From Sipunculus nudus (lineage: Eukaryota > Annelida > Sipuncula > Golfingiida > Sipunculidae), in assembly GCA_026874595.1 (NCBI GenBank), contig CM049306.1:35108019-35172018 (forward strand): 64,000 nt of DNA, given 5' to 3'. Below, one piece after another: positions 11,496 through 23,099 of the stretch. Position numbers and translations under genes: made by a program. The notes under the pieces are model-generated. The model was not told where the DNA came from. It ran no database searches and saw only the letters and a program-made list of their open reading frames with translations. Position 1 is the first letter of the stretch, and every line of letters begins with the position of its first letter.

Positions 11496-14400
11496 ATATA
11501 AAATAATGCTTTTGGTGGAGGGTCACTGAATTTATATAATTTCTTTACATAAATCTTAACAGAAGTTTTGAAATTTCATTTTTTATATTCAATATAAAAA
11601 AAATTGTTATGATAGCATAAATGTTAGAACTTTCACCATAAACGGGGACTCATTATATGTCATTGATTTGCAATGATTATTTGCTACTTGAGATGGTTTC
11701 AATAATTAAAATCAATAGCCCTTGTCCATTGCTATACCAGTTATAAACAGTCAGTACCTTGCTTAAACCAATACTGTTGGTGTCTGTTCCTTGCTTGGAC
11801 TAATGTTGCTAACCGCCTTGCCGACTTTTCACGCTAGGTCTGGCAGACGATAAACACCATTTCTTTGTAGATTAAAACTCTCCCAGGATGTTAATCCGCC
11901 GAGCGTAAAAAGTCCTCGGATGTATATCACAGTCAAGTTAAAACGGATTTTTCTCTGTTTATTTCCCCCGAAGCATGTTTTACCATGTTGTTCAAACTCC
12001 CTTCTGTTACAGAAATCCTGGGCCAATATGGGCTGGCGGAGTAAAGCTATTGCACGTCTTAGAGGTGTAATTTAAAGGCAAATGACCGAGAGGAAAGATT
12101 GCAAAGCTCGGGATTATACATCCAATTTGATTCATCTTCAGATGTGGAATTTAGAAAAGGGTAACTCCGCGATATCGATCCTACAAATTTGGTCCGACTC
12201 GTCTATTTCGCACGACCCAGTTTGGGTACCTTTGAATAAAAACGTTAGTCACATGACTGAGCTTTTCCTTTGTTCACTCTCCAGGGAGCAGTCCTTGCGA
12301 AAGATTTTTATTTCATACGTCTATTACATACTGATTTTTTTCTTCCCTTTTTCTTACTAAATAAGGGTGCGTTGTTTGGCCTAAACAAGCGCGTTACACT
12401 TCATTAAACTGACTAATGAAAAACAAGCCCGCTTTCATTATTTAAACACCACAAATCTAATACTGTCCTATCACTATCAATTATCACTTACGTAAATTAC
12501 CTGTTACCTTATAAGTTGTATCTGTAATCAGGGATTGCACGTAAAAACGCCTTTACGCCTATCTCAATCAGGCAAAAACGTCCATGGAAAGGCATTTTTA
12601 ATTTTTTTTTCCAATCGGTTGGAGAGGTGAACACTTAGATGTCTTCGACATAAGCAGCTGAAAAAGTGGCATCACACATGACACAAAAACGAAATATTTC
12701 CTGTATTTTCCTAGAAAAATGGTTCATTTTTTCTTACACTTTCCGGCATATAGGCGTTCATCTCCTATATTTCCTGGTTTTTTTTTCCTTTTACAGCACA
12801 ATCGTGTTTCTGACATAACAGTATTACTTTTGAAAACGTTCATTTTTTTGCATGCAAGTGTGCATGTAGAATGGCGTGTAAAATGGCAGAATCAGGTTTA
12901 CACTGAGCAAAGTGTGCCTGGAAGTTTGATATGATGGTATGATGCATCCTACCGGAAAGGCAAATTTTTCTGCGGAAAGACAAACTTGTATTAATGCCCT
13001 ACCGCTGGAAAGATGAAAATTTCAAAGTGTTACGAACCATGGTAATGAAGCATTTTTGAAGCATGTTTCATTTGCTTTTTCATGCATTTTTTCCCAAACA
13101 ACCCAAATCAAATTAAAAAAAAAAACATTGATCTGGTCCTCCTCTAGCTAATTCACGTATCATGCGAGACATTTAGATATATATTTATTTTTTCATGATC
13201 GCAACAAAGGTCCTGTGGGCCTAGGCCCTTTCAAATTTCACCATCTGACTTTAGGACAGCTAACGATATAACTGTTCCATATAGTCTGGAGAGATAATCT
13301 TATTAATCCACGGTTCTTTGTTTTTTATTTCCCACGGTGAATGAATGGACACGGATGTCCCCCTCCTGCATAACAATAGTTTCATCTCAGCGAATTCAGA
13401 TAAATAATTCACACAAATAAAAATTAACGAGTTAGTCGTTTTATAACTACTTACAGAAATCATGTATATGAGATTTGCGGACAATGAAATCAAACGACTG
13501 TTAGGAATATTTTGTGTTTCGAATACCAATGTAAACTAATTTTGGTAATTGCCCGGTTGGATTTAAATTTTGAAATGAAAATATTACTCTTGAGTATAAA
13601 CATATCACTTATTAGATTAATAGACGTAAAACACCACAGACAGTTCTTCCATATCAGCTGTATGTTGCCCAATTCAAAGACCACGCTGATGAGGCCGCGT
13701 GTAGGGCTAGACATGGTTTTCAAGCAGCTAGTCAAACAAATAGAGCCTTGCGGGGAATCACTCCCCAGAATCTTATCAGAAACCCCTATTCACCTTTCCG
13801 CATGCAAAATATTAGATCCAATGTTTATATCCTCTATAAAAATACCATGGAAAAAATCCTTTGCCGGTAAATGGGTTTATGTGTCATATTCTTGTAGACT
13901 GTATGTCAAATCTGACGTGGTCTTCCCACTGGGGACAAAGGCTTGAGAAACCCAATATTTAAACTGTTGCTTGGTTATGATTTAGCATGTTCAGGACAGG
14001 CAACAAATCGAGATCAAGTTAGTTTTCTTATGAGCCTCGCACTTGCGCTGCGGCCGTTAAAGTTAAGAAATGAAATCTTTGAGTGAGTGCCATGTTTATA
14101 TCATTCTGCCAATTCAGTATTTTAACAAGTAAATTGATCTGGGCTAATAAATTAAACTGAATTTTACTAATTGAGTTATAAATGTCACCAATATCAACAA
14201 ACACTAAACTTGATATAAACAAGTATCTTTGTTGAGATTCAGTTTTCCGATGCGGTTTCACTAGCATTGTCTCCATTGTTGTCAATTTAAAACGGTAATT
14301 TGCCCATTTCGGAAAATTGCTTCAGAAATGATCTTTGGGAGAGGACATAATGGCCTAAGATTTTAACGCAACCTGGACCAAGTGTCTGCGTTTTAATATT

Positions 14401-14850
14401 TATTGCCCGATAAATATCACGCCGTGAATGTCGGATAAATCCTAGCCAGCTCTTATTAGAAATCTAAGCCGCAATTTTTGTCCTCATAACTCACACGGCG
14501 AAATAAAGATTGGACTCCTTTAAATTTTAAGCCCTGCCGATTTGTTCCTACCCATTAAATATGATGGTGAAGTATATATTATTAAGACTATGGTTCCTAA
14601 CCGCAATATCCGTAAAGACCCGCAATATCCAAAAATGTGAACTCCTGTCAAGCAGTATCTAAACGGGAAAATGTATATTGTAATTTGGATTGGGAATGTG
14701 TTTTCACGTTAGCTTATAAATTAATAAAATATACAGGGATACAAAACTCTTCCGTATAAAATATTAACACAAATATTTCCTTGTAATCTTAAGTTTTTCC
14801 ACTGGCATATTGTTCATTTATCAAGATGCAACCGTTGCCACGAGATGGAT
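11496..14850. other. Intergenic, one unplaced 144-codon frame
   Basis: The longest frame is plus 13,512-13,946 (144 codons, Met start, ends before TGAGAAACCC). It overlaps two minus-strand frames, has no domain I recognise and no repeat structure. It could be chance or an exon of an unknown gene. Nothing else was supported in this stretch. Confidence 0.35.
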
Positions 14851-16867
14851 ACAATGGAACAATACTTTGCTGAATGTAATATTGTTTTAACAATACTTTG
14901 TTGAATTTGATACTGTTCGAACAATGCTTTACTGAATATGATATTGTTGGAACAAAACTTTGCTGAATGTTATATTGTTTGAACAATACTTTCCTGAATT
15001 TGATACTGTTGGAACAATGCTTTACTGAATGTGATATTGTTGGAACAAAACTTTGCTGAATGTAATATTTTTTTAACGATACTTTGCTGAATTTGATACT
15101 TTTGGAACAATGCTTTACTGAATGTGATATTGTTGGAATAAAACTTTGCTGAATGTAATATTGTTTGAACAATACTTTGCTGAATCTGATACTGTTGGAA
15201 CAATGCTTTACTGAATGTGATATTGCTGGAACAAAACTTTGCTGAATGTATTATTGTTTGAACAATACTTTGCTGAATTTGATATTGTTGGAACAATGCT
15301 TTACTGAATGTGATATTGTTGGAAAAATACATTGCTCAATTGATATTGTTTGATCAATACTTTGCTGAATTGATATTGTTTGATCAATACTTTGCTGAAT
15401 GTGATAGTGTTGGAACAATACATTGCTGAATTTGATAGTGTTCGAACAATGCTTTACTGAATGTGATATTGTTGGAACAAAACTTTGCTGAATGTAATAT
15501 TGTTTGAACAATACTTTGCTGAATTTGATACTGTTGGAACAATGCTTTACTGAATGTGATATTGTTGGAACAAAACTTTGCTGAATTTGATATTGTTGGA
15601 ACAATGCTTTACTGAATGTGATACTGTTGGAACAATACTTTGCTGAATATTTATTGTTTGATCAATACTTTGTTGAATGTGATAGTGTTGGAACAATACA
15701 TTGCTGAATTTGATAGTGTTCGAACAATGCTTTACTGAATGTGATACTGTTTAGAACAATACTTTGCTGAATGTAATATTGTTTGAACAATACTTTGCTG
15801 AATTTGATACTGTTGGAACAATGCTTTACTGAATGTGATACTGTTGGAACAATACTTTGCTGAATGTGATACTGTTGGAACAATACATTGCAGAATGTGA
15901 TACTGTTGGAACAATACTTTGCTGAAAGTGATACTGTTGGAAAAATACTTTGCTGAATGTGGTACTGTTGGAACAATACTTTGCTGAATGTGGTACTGTT
16001 GGAACAATACTTTGCTGAATGTGGTACTCTTGGAACAGTACTTTGCTTAATGTGATATTGTTCGAACAATACTTTGCTGAATGTGATACTGTTGGAACAA
16101 TACTTTGTAGAATGTGATACTGTTGGAACAATACTTTGCTGAATGTGATACTGTTGGAACAATACATTGCAGAATGTGGTACTGTTGGAACAATACTTTG
16201 CTGAATGTGGTACTCTTGGAACAATACTTTGCTTAATGTGATAGTGTTCGAACAATACTTTGCTGAATGTGATACTGTTGGAACAATACTTTGTTGAATG
16301 TGATACTGTTGGAACAATACTTTGCTGAATGTGATACTGTTGGAACAATACTTTGTTGATTGTGATACTGTTGGAACAATACATTGCAGAATGTGATACT
16401 GTTGGAACACTACTTTGTTGAATGTAATACTGTTGGAAAAATACTAGCTGAATGTGACACTGTTGGAACAATACTTTGCTGAATGTGGTACGGTTGGAAC
16501 AGTACTTTGCTTAATGTGATAGTGTTGAAACAGTACTTTGCTGAATGTGATACTGTTGGAACAATACTTTGCTGAATGTGATACTGTTGGAACAATACTT
16601 TGCTGAATGTGGTATTGTTGGAACAATACTTTGCTGAATGTGGTACTGTTGGAACAGTACTTTGCTGAATTTGATAGTGTTGGAACAGTACTTTGCTGAA
16701 TGTGATACTGTTGGAACAATACTTTGCTGAATGTGATACTGTTGGAACAATACTTTGCTGAATGTGATATTGTATGAACAATACTAGCCGAATGTGATAC
16801 TGTTGGAACAATACTTTGCTGAATGTGATACTGTTGGAACAATACTTTGCTGAATGTGATACTGTTT
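14851..16867. repeat. 31-bp satellite array, ~65 copies
   Basis: Monomer close to GAATGTGATACTGTTGGAAC followed by AATACTTTGCT, 31 bp, repeated for about 2,017 bp. In the 5' part three monomer types alternate: one with AATGCTTTACT, one with AAAACTTTGCT or TAATATTGTTT, and one with AATTTGATACT. This gives a 93-bp trimer, with AATGC-type anchors at 15,011, 15,104, 15,197 and 15,290, exactly 93 apart. Two 30-bp monomers then break the phase (next anchor 153 bp on). From about 15,840 the array is largely monomeric with CTTTGCT/CATTGCA/TGGTACT variants. Because 31 is not a multiple of 3, the monomer is read in all three minus-strand frames, giving 31-residue pseudo-repeats over frames of up to 269 codons. 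These are shadows. Confidence 0.95.
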
Positions 16868-17550
16868 AAATATTCTTGAGGTCATTTCAGTCTTGGTGGC
16901 GATATATGTCTGCTTGTTACTTTCTTAAAAAAAAAGGAATATTATATTTGATGTGTTCAATGTAGAAAGCAATATGATCAAAACTTTGAATTACTGTCTT
17001 CTATTGGCAAAGATATATATTTACAATTTGAAATATTCAGAAAAAAGGTTATTCTTTTAAGAAAACCTACAGGACCTAAAATATATACAGGTTAGAAACT
17101 GATATTTACACAGAAAGCTGTAAATAAATGGAAACTGTGGAGTTATAAATATATAAATGTATGCATATTTGAAACTGTGAATGTTGTTGTGATGTAATTA
17201 CTTTCAAATAAAACTGTATAAAAAAAAACTAAGACCATGGTTCCTAAAGGTAGCTGTTAGTCGATTGTGCACATGGTACCGTTACTAAATGTCCTCTAGC
17301 CATCCTTTCTGAATTTCCTGTATGGTTGAATAGCAACAAAAGCTCATGCATGTATTGGCTTAAAAATCTTAACTATAACCAAGACTTTACCTGGCCTCAT
17401 GTATGGATATAGCGGCCGATGATTATAAATGGTCCCCTTGCAAAGACAATGCGATATAATATACAGGGCACGGACTTATTCTTTGAATACATAAAATAAA
17501 TAAACATACCCAAATAGGATTTATCATTAATGTCACCAGAGGAAAACACT
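16868..17550. other. Intergenic, nothing recognised
   Basis: AT-rich sequence following the satellite array; no supported feature. Confidence 0.45.
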
Positions 17551-17707
17551 GGTTGTTCTGAATATGCACCTGATGTCCGTGTTGAATCTGCTTTGATCAT
17601 TTTGTCTGCCCCCCTACATGTTATAAACACGTGGATATACACATAATGAAAAGACCTATGTGCCATAAGATCGGCGTATTCTAGTCTATTCTTTATGAAA
17701 AGTTCAA
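17551..17707 (-). repeat. Dispersed repeat with open minus frame, copy A
   Basis: Pairs with 51,601-51,752. Shared plus-strand blocks include CACC-GATGTC, TGTTGAAT, GCCCCCCTA, GATCGGCGT and TTATGAAA. On the minus strand both copies stay open for about 50 codons, and the translations share FIK near the start and RGA-K-I then ST-TSG near the end, which hints at a former coding sequence. The parent protein is not recognised. The containing 107-codon frame runs 17,397-17,720. Confidence 0.5.
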
Positions 17708-20148
17708 GGGTATATCCCAATTAAATAGATGTCAGATAATTGAAAAGGCCCCCTTAATTTATAGGATACAGGATACATATATCCCGAATGCATATCTGTT
17801 CCCTAAATATCTCATGCCATGAGACATATATTAATCATAATATTTTTATTACAATTTATATATTTTCCAAGGCAGGGGCCTTTTTTCAATTGTTTCCCTC
17901 TCCACAAGATTTGTAGCTTATCCGCTTCATCTTCCAGGGGTACCTTTTTTAACGTAGATTTTTATGACGTTTTAGGGACATTCTCCCAAACGATAATAAA
18001 CTTTTACCCGGCCGGGGGCTTGTTGCCGTAAATCACGTGGCGTAGTAGATATTGGCCTACTTTCGGCACTATTCGGGGTGGCGACGAGCCAAATGTCTCC
18101 CCTCTGCCTGACCTGATCTTGCCGTGCGTATAAAACATTCCGCTCCCTGGGAAATACTTACACGGCAAAAATGATAAAAACAAGGTTCATTCCCTTTTTT
18201 TATATATATCAATGTATAAGATTTAAGGATATCGTTATATTAATGTGAAATGTAGGCGCCAAGCACGGTCTAAATTCTCCGTCACTTTCGGCGAGCCTAG
18301 GCCAGACAAAAAAAAATATTGTTTGACGGATTAGTCCCTCCTTCTTTTCGTGGATCTAAAATACTTTTTGGCAAATGAATATAAGGTTTTTTTTGGCATT
18401 TTTTTGTAATTTCTTCTTCTTCTTCTTTTTTGGTGATGTTATGATTGAATGCTAGCTTAACTAAGTGAATGTACATCTGCAGAATTCCATTCCGGTTTTG
18501 GACTACGGGCAGTAGTCTTTAAGGCCAGTATCAAACGCTTCCTGTCATTTTGATATCCTGGTGTTTTTAAAAAGGCCCGGTGACTACAGCACCTGCGGGC
18601 ACGGGAGTGTGATTGTTCCCATGGCTAGGTCATGCCACCGAGGCCCAAAAGGCGCTCTCGTTTGTGAGTGAAACACTTCCGTTGGGTACGGCCTATACCC
18701 ATTAAGCCGGCAGAAGGTTCAACCTTAATGGGGCCAGACTAAAAAATCCCACCGCCTCTCAGCTTTGAGTCCTGTGCTATACCCCCTTCAGCCACAAAAG
18801 CCGGTTGGCAATGTTGCTGATTTATGCTATGGTAAAAATTTCCTTAAATAATTCTAAAAGGTCTGGAAAATGATTTAAATTTAGTGGTGAGCATTAACAC
18901 CATTTCAAGAATTGAAGCACATTTTTGTATTTCTAAGGCAAGCTGGCGCAATTCCAAAATTTATGTCTTAAGCATTAAAACAATGGAAGAAAAATTTGCC
19001 TGCTCGCACCATATTTTGTTCCAGAATCCGTAGAACAATATTTGTGGTGTGGCCTAACGGTACTAGTTCCAGCCAAAGTGGCATTCTGAGTAATCAATAG
19101 ACCAACGTTTTTGTTGCAGCTAGCAAATTACAACACCAAGGGTCTATTTCAATGTAACTTATGGTTGTCTATACGTAACACTTTATACTGAAGTACATTT
19201 ATTTAGGCAATAAACGGCCTACATTTGTTATTCTTACAATAAAATATGCTTGACTCTCTCACACCTCGATGCTGACAATATAGACAGTTGCTGTACACAA
19301 AAGTATATGTCTCCAATAATACACAGAGAGGAAGAGGTGGTGTGTGTGAAGTTTGAGTAGTATAATAATTTAATTTAATAAAATAAATACGCCAATAAAT
19401 ATGATAAAATTTAAATTGACAATTTAACTTCTTTCAATGAATGAATGAATAAATAAATAAATAAATAAATAAAAAATTGAACGAATGAATGAATGAAAGA
19501 GTGAATGAATTAATTTTTTACATTTAATGGGTATGAATAGGACATTTTACTTAAGTATTATACTCCAACTGTCTGACAGTCTGCTAAATTTTCAGTTAAT
19601 ATTGCAGTGTATTTTATAACTCTTTTTTCATCCGCTGTTAAAGACACTAACCTTATAGTTATAAAACTTCACTGCACCATTTCCCAGTCTCCTTTTGCAG
19701 CTCTAATTCTCTTCCATTACGAGTTTATTTTTGTTTATAGTCCTGTTCAATCGATTTACTTTTTCAAGTTTCCAATATCCGTCCCTCCAGGAATCCGGTA
19801 AAAAGCAATGCTTTTGTTGTCAAAATTAATACATCCGATCTCATAAAACGGTATGTATGGGACCACTGCAAATGAGAAAATCCCTGCGCCAAACCTATTC
19901 GGTATTTCATACAATACCAATTGGAAGAGAAGGAATATAAAAATCATCGTTTGCTGTTGTATTCCAAGGTCTAGTCTTTATAACATATTTTTAAAGCATT
20001 TGTTAAGAAGCATCATGTATAAAGAATACAGAATACATTATTATACAAGTGGAAGTTAGTTGAAAGCTACCAATATTTGTATTGATTAATAGATTCGGGG
20101 GCCACGGAACGAATGTTTTGCAACAAAAATCTGTGTTTTATTAAAACT
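17708..20148. other. Intergenic with an AAAT/AATG microsatellite
   Basis: A compound (AATG)n/(AAAT)n tract lies at 19,436-19,512. A GC-richer block at about 18,560-18,780 shows no tRNA-like or coding pattern. Small frames near 19.6-20.1 kb are not supported. Confidence 0.45.
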
Positions 20149-20489
20149 ACGCTGGCATATACGTGGCAATACGCTGAGGCACGCAAAAGGGCACGCGAGA
20201 TGGACCCAAAAAATTAAACCTGTTTATTTATTTATTATTTTTTTGGCGTACTGTCCACAAGAACACTGGACGCAGAAAGTACGCAGTTTTTACGCAAGTC
20301 TTCATAACACTTCGCTACTGTACGCCAGATCAACGTATACGTACGCATCCCTACGCCTGTTATACGCAACCATACGAGCAGGTACGCCAATTGCGATGCA
20401 GTGTAAGTACGCGATGCCTACGCAAAAGGGTACGCAACCATAAGTCATCGTACGTCTAACGTAGCCTAATTTCGGAGTACTCGGTACGC
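20149..20489. repeat. ACGC-dense degenerate ~11-bp repeat
   Basis: ACGC occurs 16 times in about 340 bp: 20,149; 20,171; 20,181; 20,193; 20,270; 20,281; 20,292; 20,322; 20,343; 20,353; 20,364; 20,384; 20,409; 20,420; 20,432; 20,486. Within runs the spacing is 10-12 bp, near one DNA helical turn, usually in the context TACGCAA or TACGCC. It reads as a worn minisatellite or a clustered binding-site array. The opposing 66- and 69-codon frames follow from the low stop content of the motif. Confidence 0.55.
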
Positions 20490-20775
20490 CGTAATACACA
20501 ACTATACACAAGCTCGGTGGGAAACCCCCTATATATTGTATTTAAAAGATCTTGCACCATACATGCATGGAATGTGTATTGTATGAGTTTTGCAATAATT
20601 TATATAAAAAAGAATACAGGAGCGAGTAAAAACGAGAAGTTCAACCTAGGGCTGGATAAAGATGTAATAATTTTCGTCATTTTTGACGATGTCTCATGGC
20701 TCTGTTGAAACTAAGCATATTGGTTTATCCTCCTGCATGTTTGTTGCATTTCTGACCGCATGAATACAGACCGGG

Positions 20776-20841
20776 TGTTACAGGTACCCTTTTATATGTT
20801 CATCACGCAAACGTGATCTGTTGATATTAGGTTCCGTAACA
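20776..20841 (+). mobile_element. Internally deleted 66-bp LTR next to Gypsy remnant
   Basis: The left end TGTTACAGGTACCC and the right end TGATATTAGGTTCCGTAACA are the same as in the plus-strand LTRs at 40,898 and 4,774, but only 66 bp lie between the outer bases. The right part keeps ATCACGCAAACGTGAT, also seen at about 5,274-5,287. It sits on the same strand as, and just upstream of, the gag remnant, so it is the best evidence that the dispersed LTRs belong to that element. No clear tRNA primer-binding site follows it. Confidence 0.8.
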
Positions 20842-20989
20842 TAAATAGCTTAATAGTTTTGAAAATATATTAGGCCTTGACCTGGACACATTGTTTTATC
20901 ATACATTGTTTACAAGATTACATATTGTTTACAATACATTGTTTACAGGACTTATCTCAGTGGGTTTTTTTTATTGTTTTAAAATCTTA

Positions 20990-22015
20990 ACATGGCAGAT
21001 TTCAAACCCTGAGACATTTGTTGACGATCCCGACCATGATCAACTTAAACAGTTGACAAAGGAACAGTTGTTGCGTTTAGGACAACACTTAGGGCTAAGT
21101 GTGAAAAAAAAGCTTTGAAAAAGCCTGATATTATTACTAAATCATGCAAGATCTAGTTAGCAAAGTTTTGATTGAAGAGAGTGAAGTTGAAATATGAAAA
21201 AATGGCAGCCTTGCTATGCAATTAGAATTTAAAAAGTTAGAAATGCAACATGAGCTAGCATTGAAAGAAAAAGAAAATGAAGTTAAGGTAAAAAGACTGG
21301 AGTTAGAAAGACTTAAACTAGAACATGGTCTACGTACTGTCCCAACTCACAGTTTTGATGTTACTAAACACATTAGACTGGTCCCACCTTTTCAAGAAAA
21401 AAAAGGTTGATCAATATTGCTTACACTTTGAGAAGGTAGCTGAATATTTAAATGGCCTAAGGAAAATTGGACTATGCTGTTACCAACTGTATTGACTGGC
21501 AAGGCCATAGAAATTTATACAGAGCTGCTGACTATGACCTGGTAAAACGGTTAATCCTAAAAGGTTATGAGTTGGTTTCAGAGGCTTACCGCCAGAAATT
21601 CAGACATTGAAAAAATCGCAAAAATCAGACCTACGTCTAATTTGCTAGGACAAATGAGCAGTTGTTTGATCGCTGGTGTAGTTCTAAAAATGTAATGAAA
21701 GATTATGACAATTTGCGCCAGTTGATTTTGCTTGAAGAATTTAAGCTCTGCATTAACGCAGATGTTAAAACTTTTCTTGATGAGAAAGGTCCTGAAACAC
21801 CTCACACTGCTGCTCAATTAGCTGATGATTATTCATTAACACACAAAATGTCCTTTACTAGCAAATCAAACCAGTCATTCACAAACAAGAATGTTAATCA
21901 GTATGGTCAAAAGACGTTTAAAGCGCAGTCACCCAGTACTAGTAGTCCTGATAGTTCTTCAAAGCCCATTGCTACACCTCAGTCCACGTCCACTGCAAGA
22001 AGGAATATCATATAA
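20990..22015 (+). pseudogene. gag remnant of Gmr1-type Gypsy
   Basis: Gag would form the particle that packages element RNA. Pieces are read in at least three frames. One (20,891-21,118) has the LTKEQLLRLGQHLGL segment. A second (21,216-21,410) is a charged helix rich in E, K and L followed by FDVTKHIRLVPPF, a strongly family-typical motif. A third short piece carries HFEKVAEYL, a fourth WPKENWTMLLPTVLTGKA, and a fifth YELVSEAYRQKFR. The last (21,662-22,015) has FDRWCSSK, ILLEEFK and a helix ending DDYSLTHK. A CCHC zinc knuckle would be expected after this point but none is visible. Not functional. Confidence 0.8.
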
Positions 22016-22149
22016 TATCTGAGTACTAGAAACTTGCGAATACACCAAATAGCAAACCTTCTGGTTTTGTTTCAAAGTCTATGCATAGCATAGTACAAGG
22101 GCCAGGCTCTTTTCATGTAAATAGGGGTACAACTCCTTTATTGACTCTA

Positions 22150-22600
22150 ATAAAGAGTTTCGAGCTACGGAGGCCCAAGTGCCGTCTGAATCTAAAGAAG
22201 AATCCGTTGCTTGCGGGGTGATAACCTCAGTTGATTCCTGCGAGGAAATTAATAAGGCTAGGTCCTTTCAAGACTCCTGCGAGCAGTATTCTCTAAATAA
22301 GGCTCAGCCCTTTTATGACTCTTGCGAGAGTATTTCAAATGAGGCCAGGTCCTCTTATGACAAACAGAGGAAAATTCCTCTGTTGACTCCCATGAGAAGT
22401 TTGATGATAAAAAGGATGTAGATTCCTTAAATGACTCTGAAAAAGAGTTTATGACTGACACTGTCAAAGTCAGTTCTTTGTTTGAAGAAGATGAAGTAGT
22501 AGATTCCTCTCCTGACTCTGAAATGGAGTTATTAGAGCCATTCATACATGATGGTTTTGTATCACTTTCAAGTGATTTTTCAGATTCTACCCCTATTAGA
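22150..22600 (+). pseudogene. gag-protease linker with DSCE repeats
   Basis: Acidic, serine-rich open stretch between gag and protease. DSCE with flanking KARS/KAQP/EARS occurs three times, with DNA units starting at 22,233, 22,272 and 22,317 (39- and 45-bp spacing) and a decayed fourth near 22,358. Two frames (22,179-22,421 and 22,451-22,639) cover it, with a break between. The minus-strand 153-codon frame at 22,258-22,719 is a shadow of this composition. Confidence 0.55.
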
Positions 22601-22965
22601 ATTTTGAGGGACACTAGTTCAAGGCAGACTCTCATGTAAGTTAACACTTTGCCATTTTCTAATAGGTCCATTACTGGTGCACTTGCACTTGTTAATGGTG
22701 TGTTTTCAGACAAGCACAATTCAGTTCCGCTTCACAGCATACATTTAAAGTCAGATTTGATTTCTGGGAATATTACTCTGGGCATAAGAAATAATTTACC
22801 CTTTAAGGGATTCTGTTGCTACTAGGCAATGATGTTGCAGGTGACAAAGTACAGCTTGTACTAATAGTAACAGAAAAGCCGTCACTTGATCAGGACACTG
22901 ATCAGGAAAGTCAGGAAATTCCTGGTTTGTATCCTTCATGTGCTGTAACTAGATCTATGGTCAAG
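22601..22965 (+). pseudogene. Retroviral-type aspartic protease remnant
   Basis: The active-site region reads RDTSSRQTLM at 22,607-22,636, where the family has D-T-G, so the catalytic glycine is replaced. A TAA stop follows. After a frame change, SVPLHSIHLKSDLISG and then LLLGNDVAGDKV (from 22,816) match the flap and C-terminal parts of this protease family. CAVTRSM (about 22,938) marks the start of the region joining protease to integrase in Gmr1-type polyproteins. Clearly inactive. Confidence 0.75.
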
Positions 22966-23099
22966 AAAATCACACATGAGGATAATGGTCCAGATAATAA
23001 CACTCTGGGAGTAACTAGTGACTCGTCTAACGACTCGCCCGTACAGGATATAGCATTTTCAAGGCCAGAACTTATCGCGGAACAGCATTAGGACCATGA

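Noticed and set aside
13512-13946. 144-codon plus-strand frame as a gene
   Set aside because: No recognisable domain, overlapping minus frames, no neighbouring exon. Left as unplaced rather than called.
15662-16842. Long overlapping minus-strand frames of up to 269 codons
   Set aside because: All are translations of the 31-bp satellite in its three frames. They are open only because the monomer lacks stops on that strand.
18560-18780. GC-richer block considered as a tRNA or SINE head
   Set aside because: No GGTTCRANNCC-type B box with a fitting A box, and no cloverleaf could be drawn.
22258-22719. 153-codon minus-strand frame
   Set aside because: It lies antisense to the gag-protease linker and protease remnant; its serine/glutamate bias is a complement effect.
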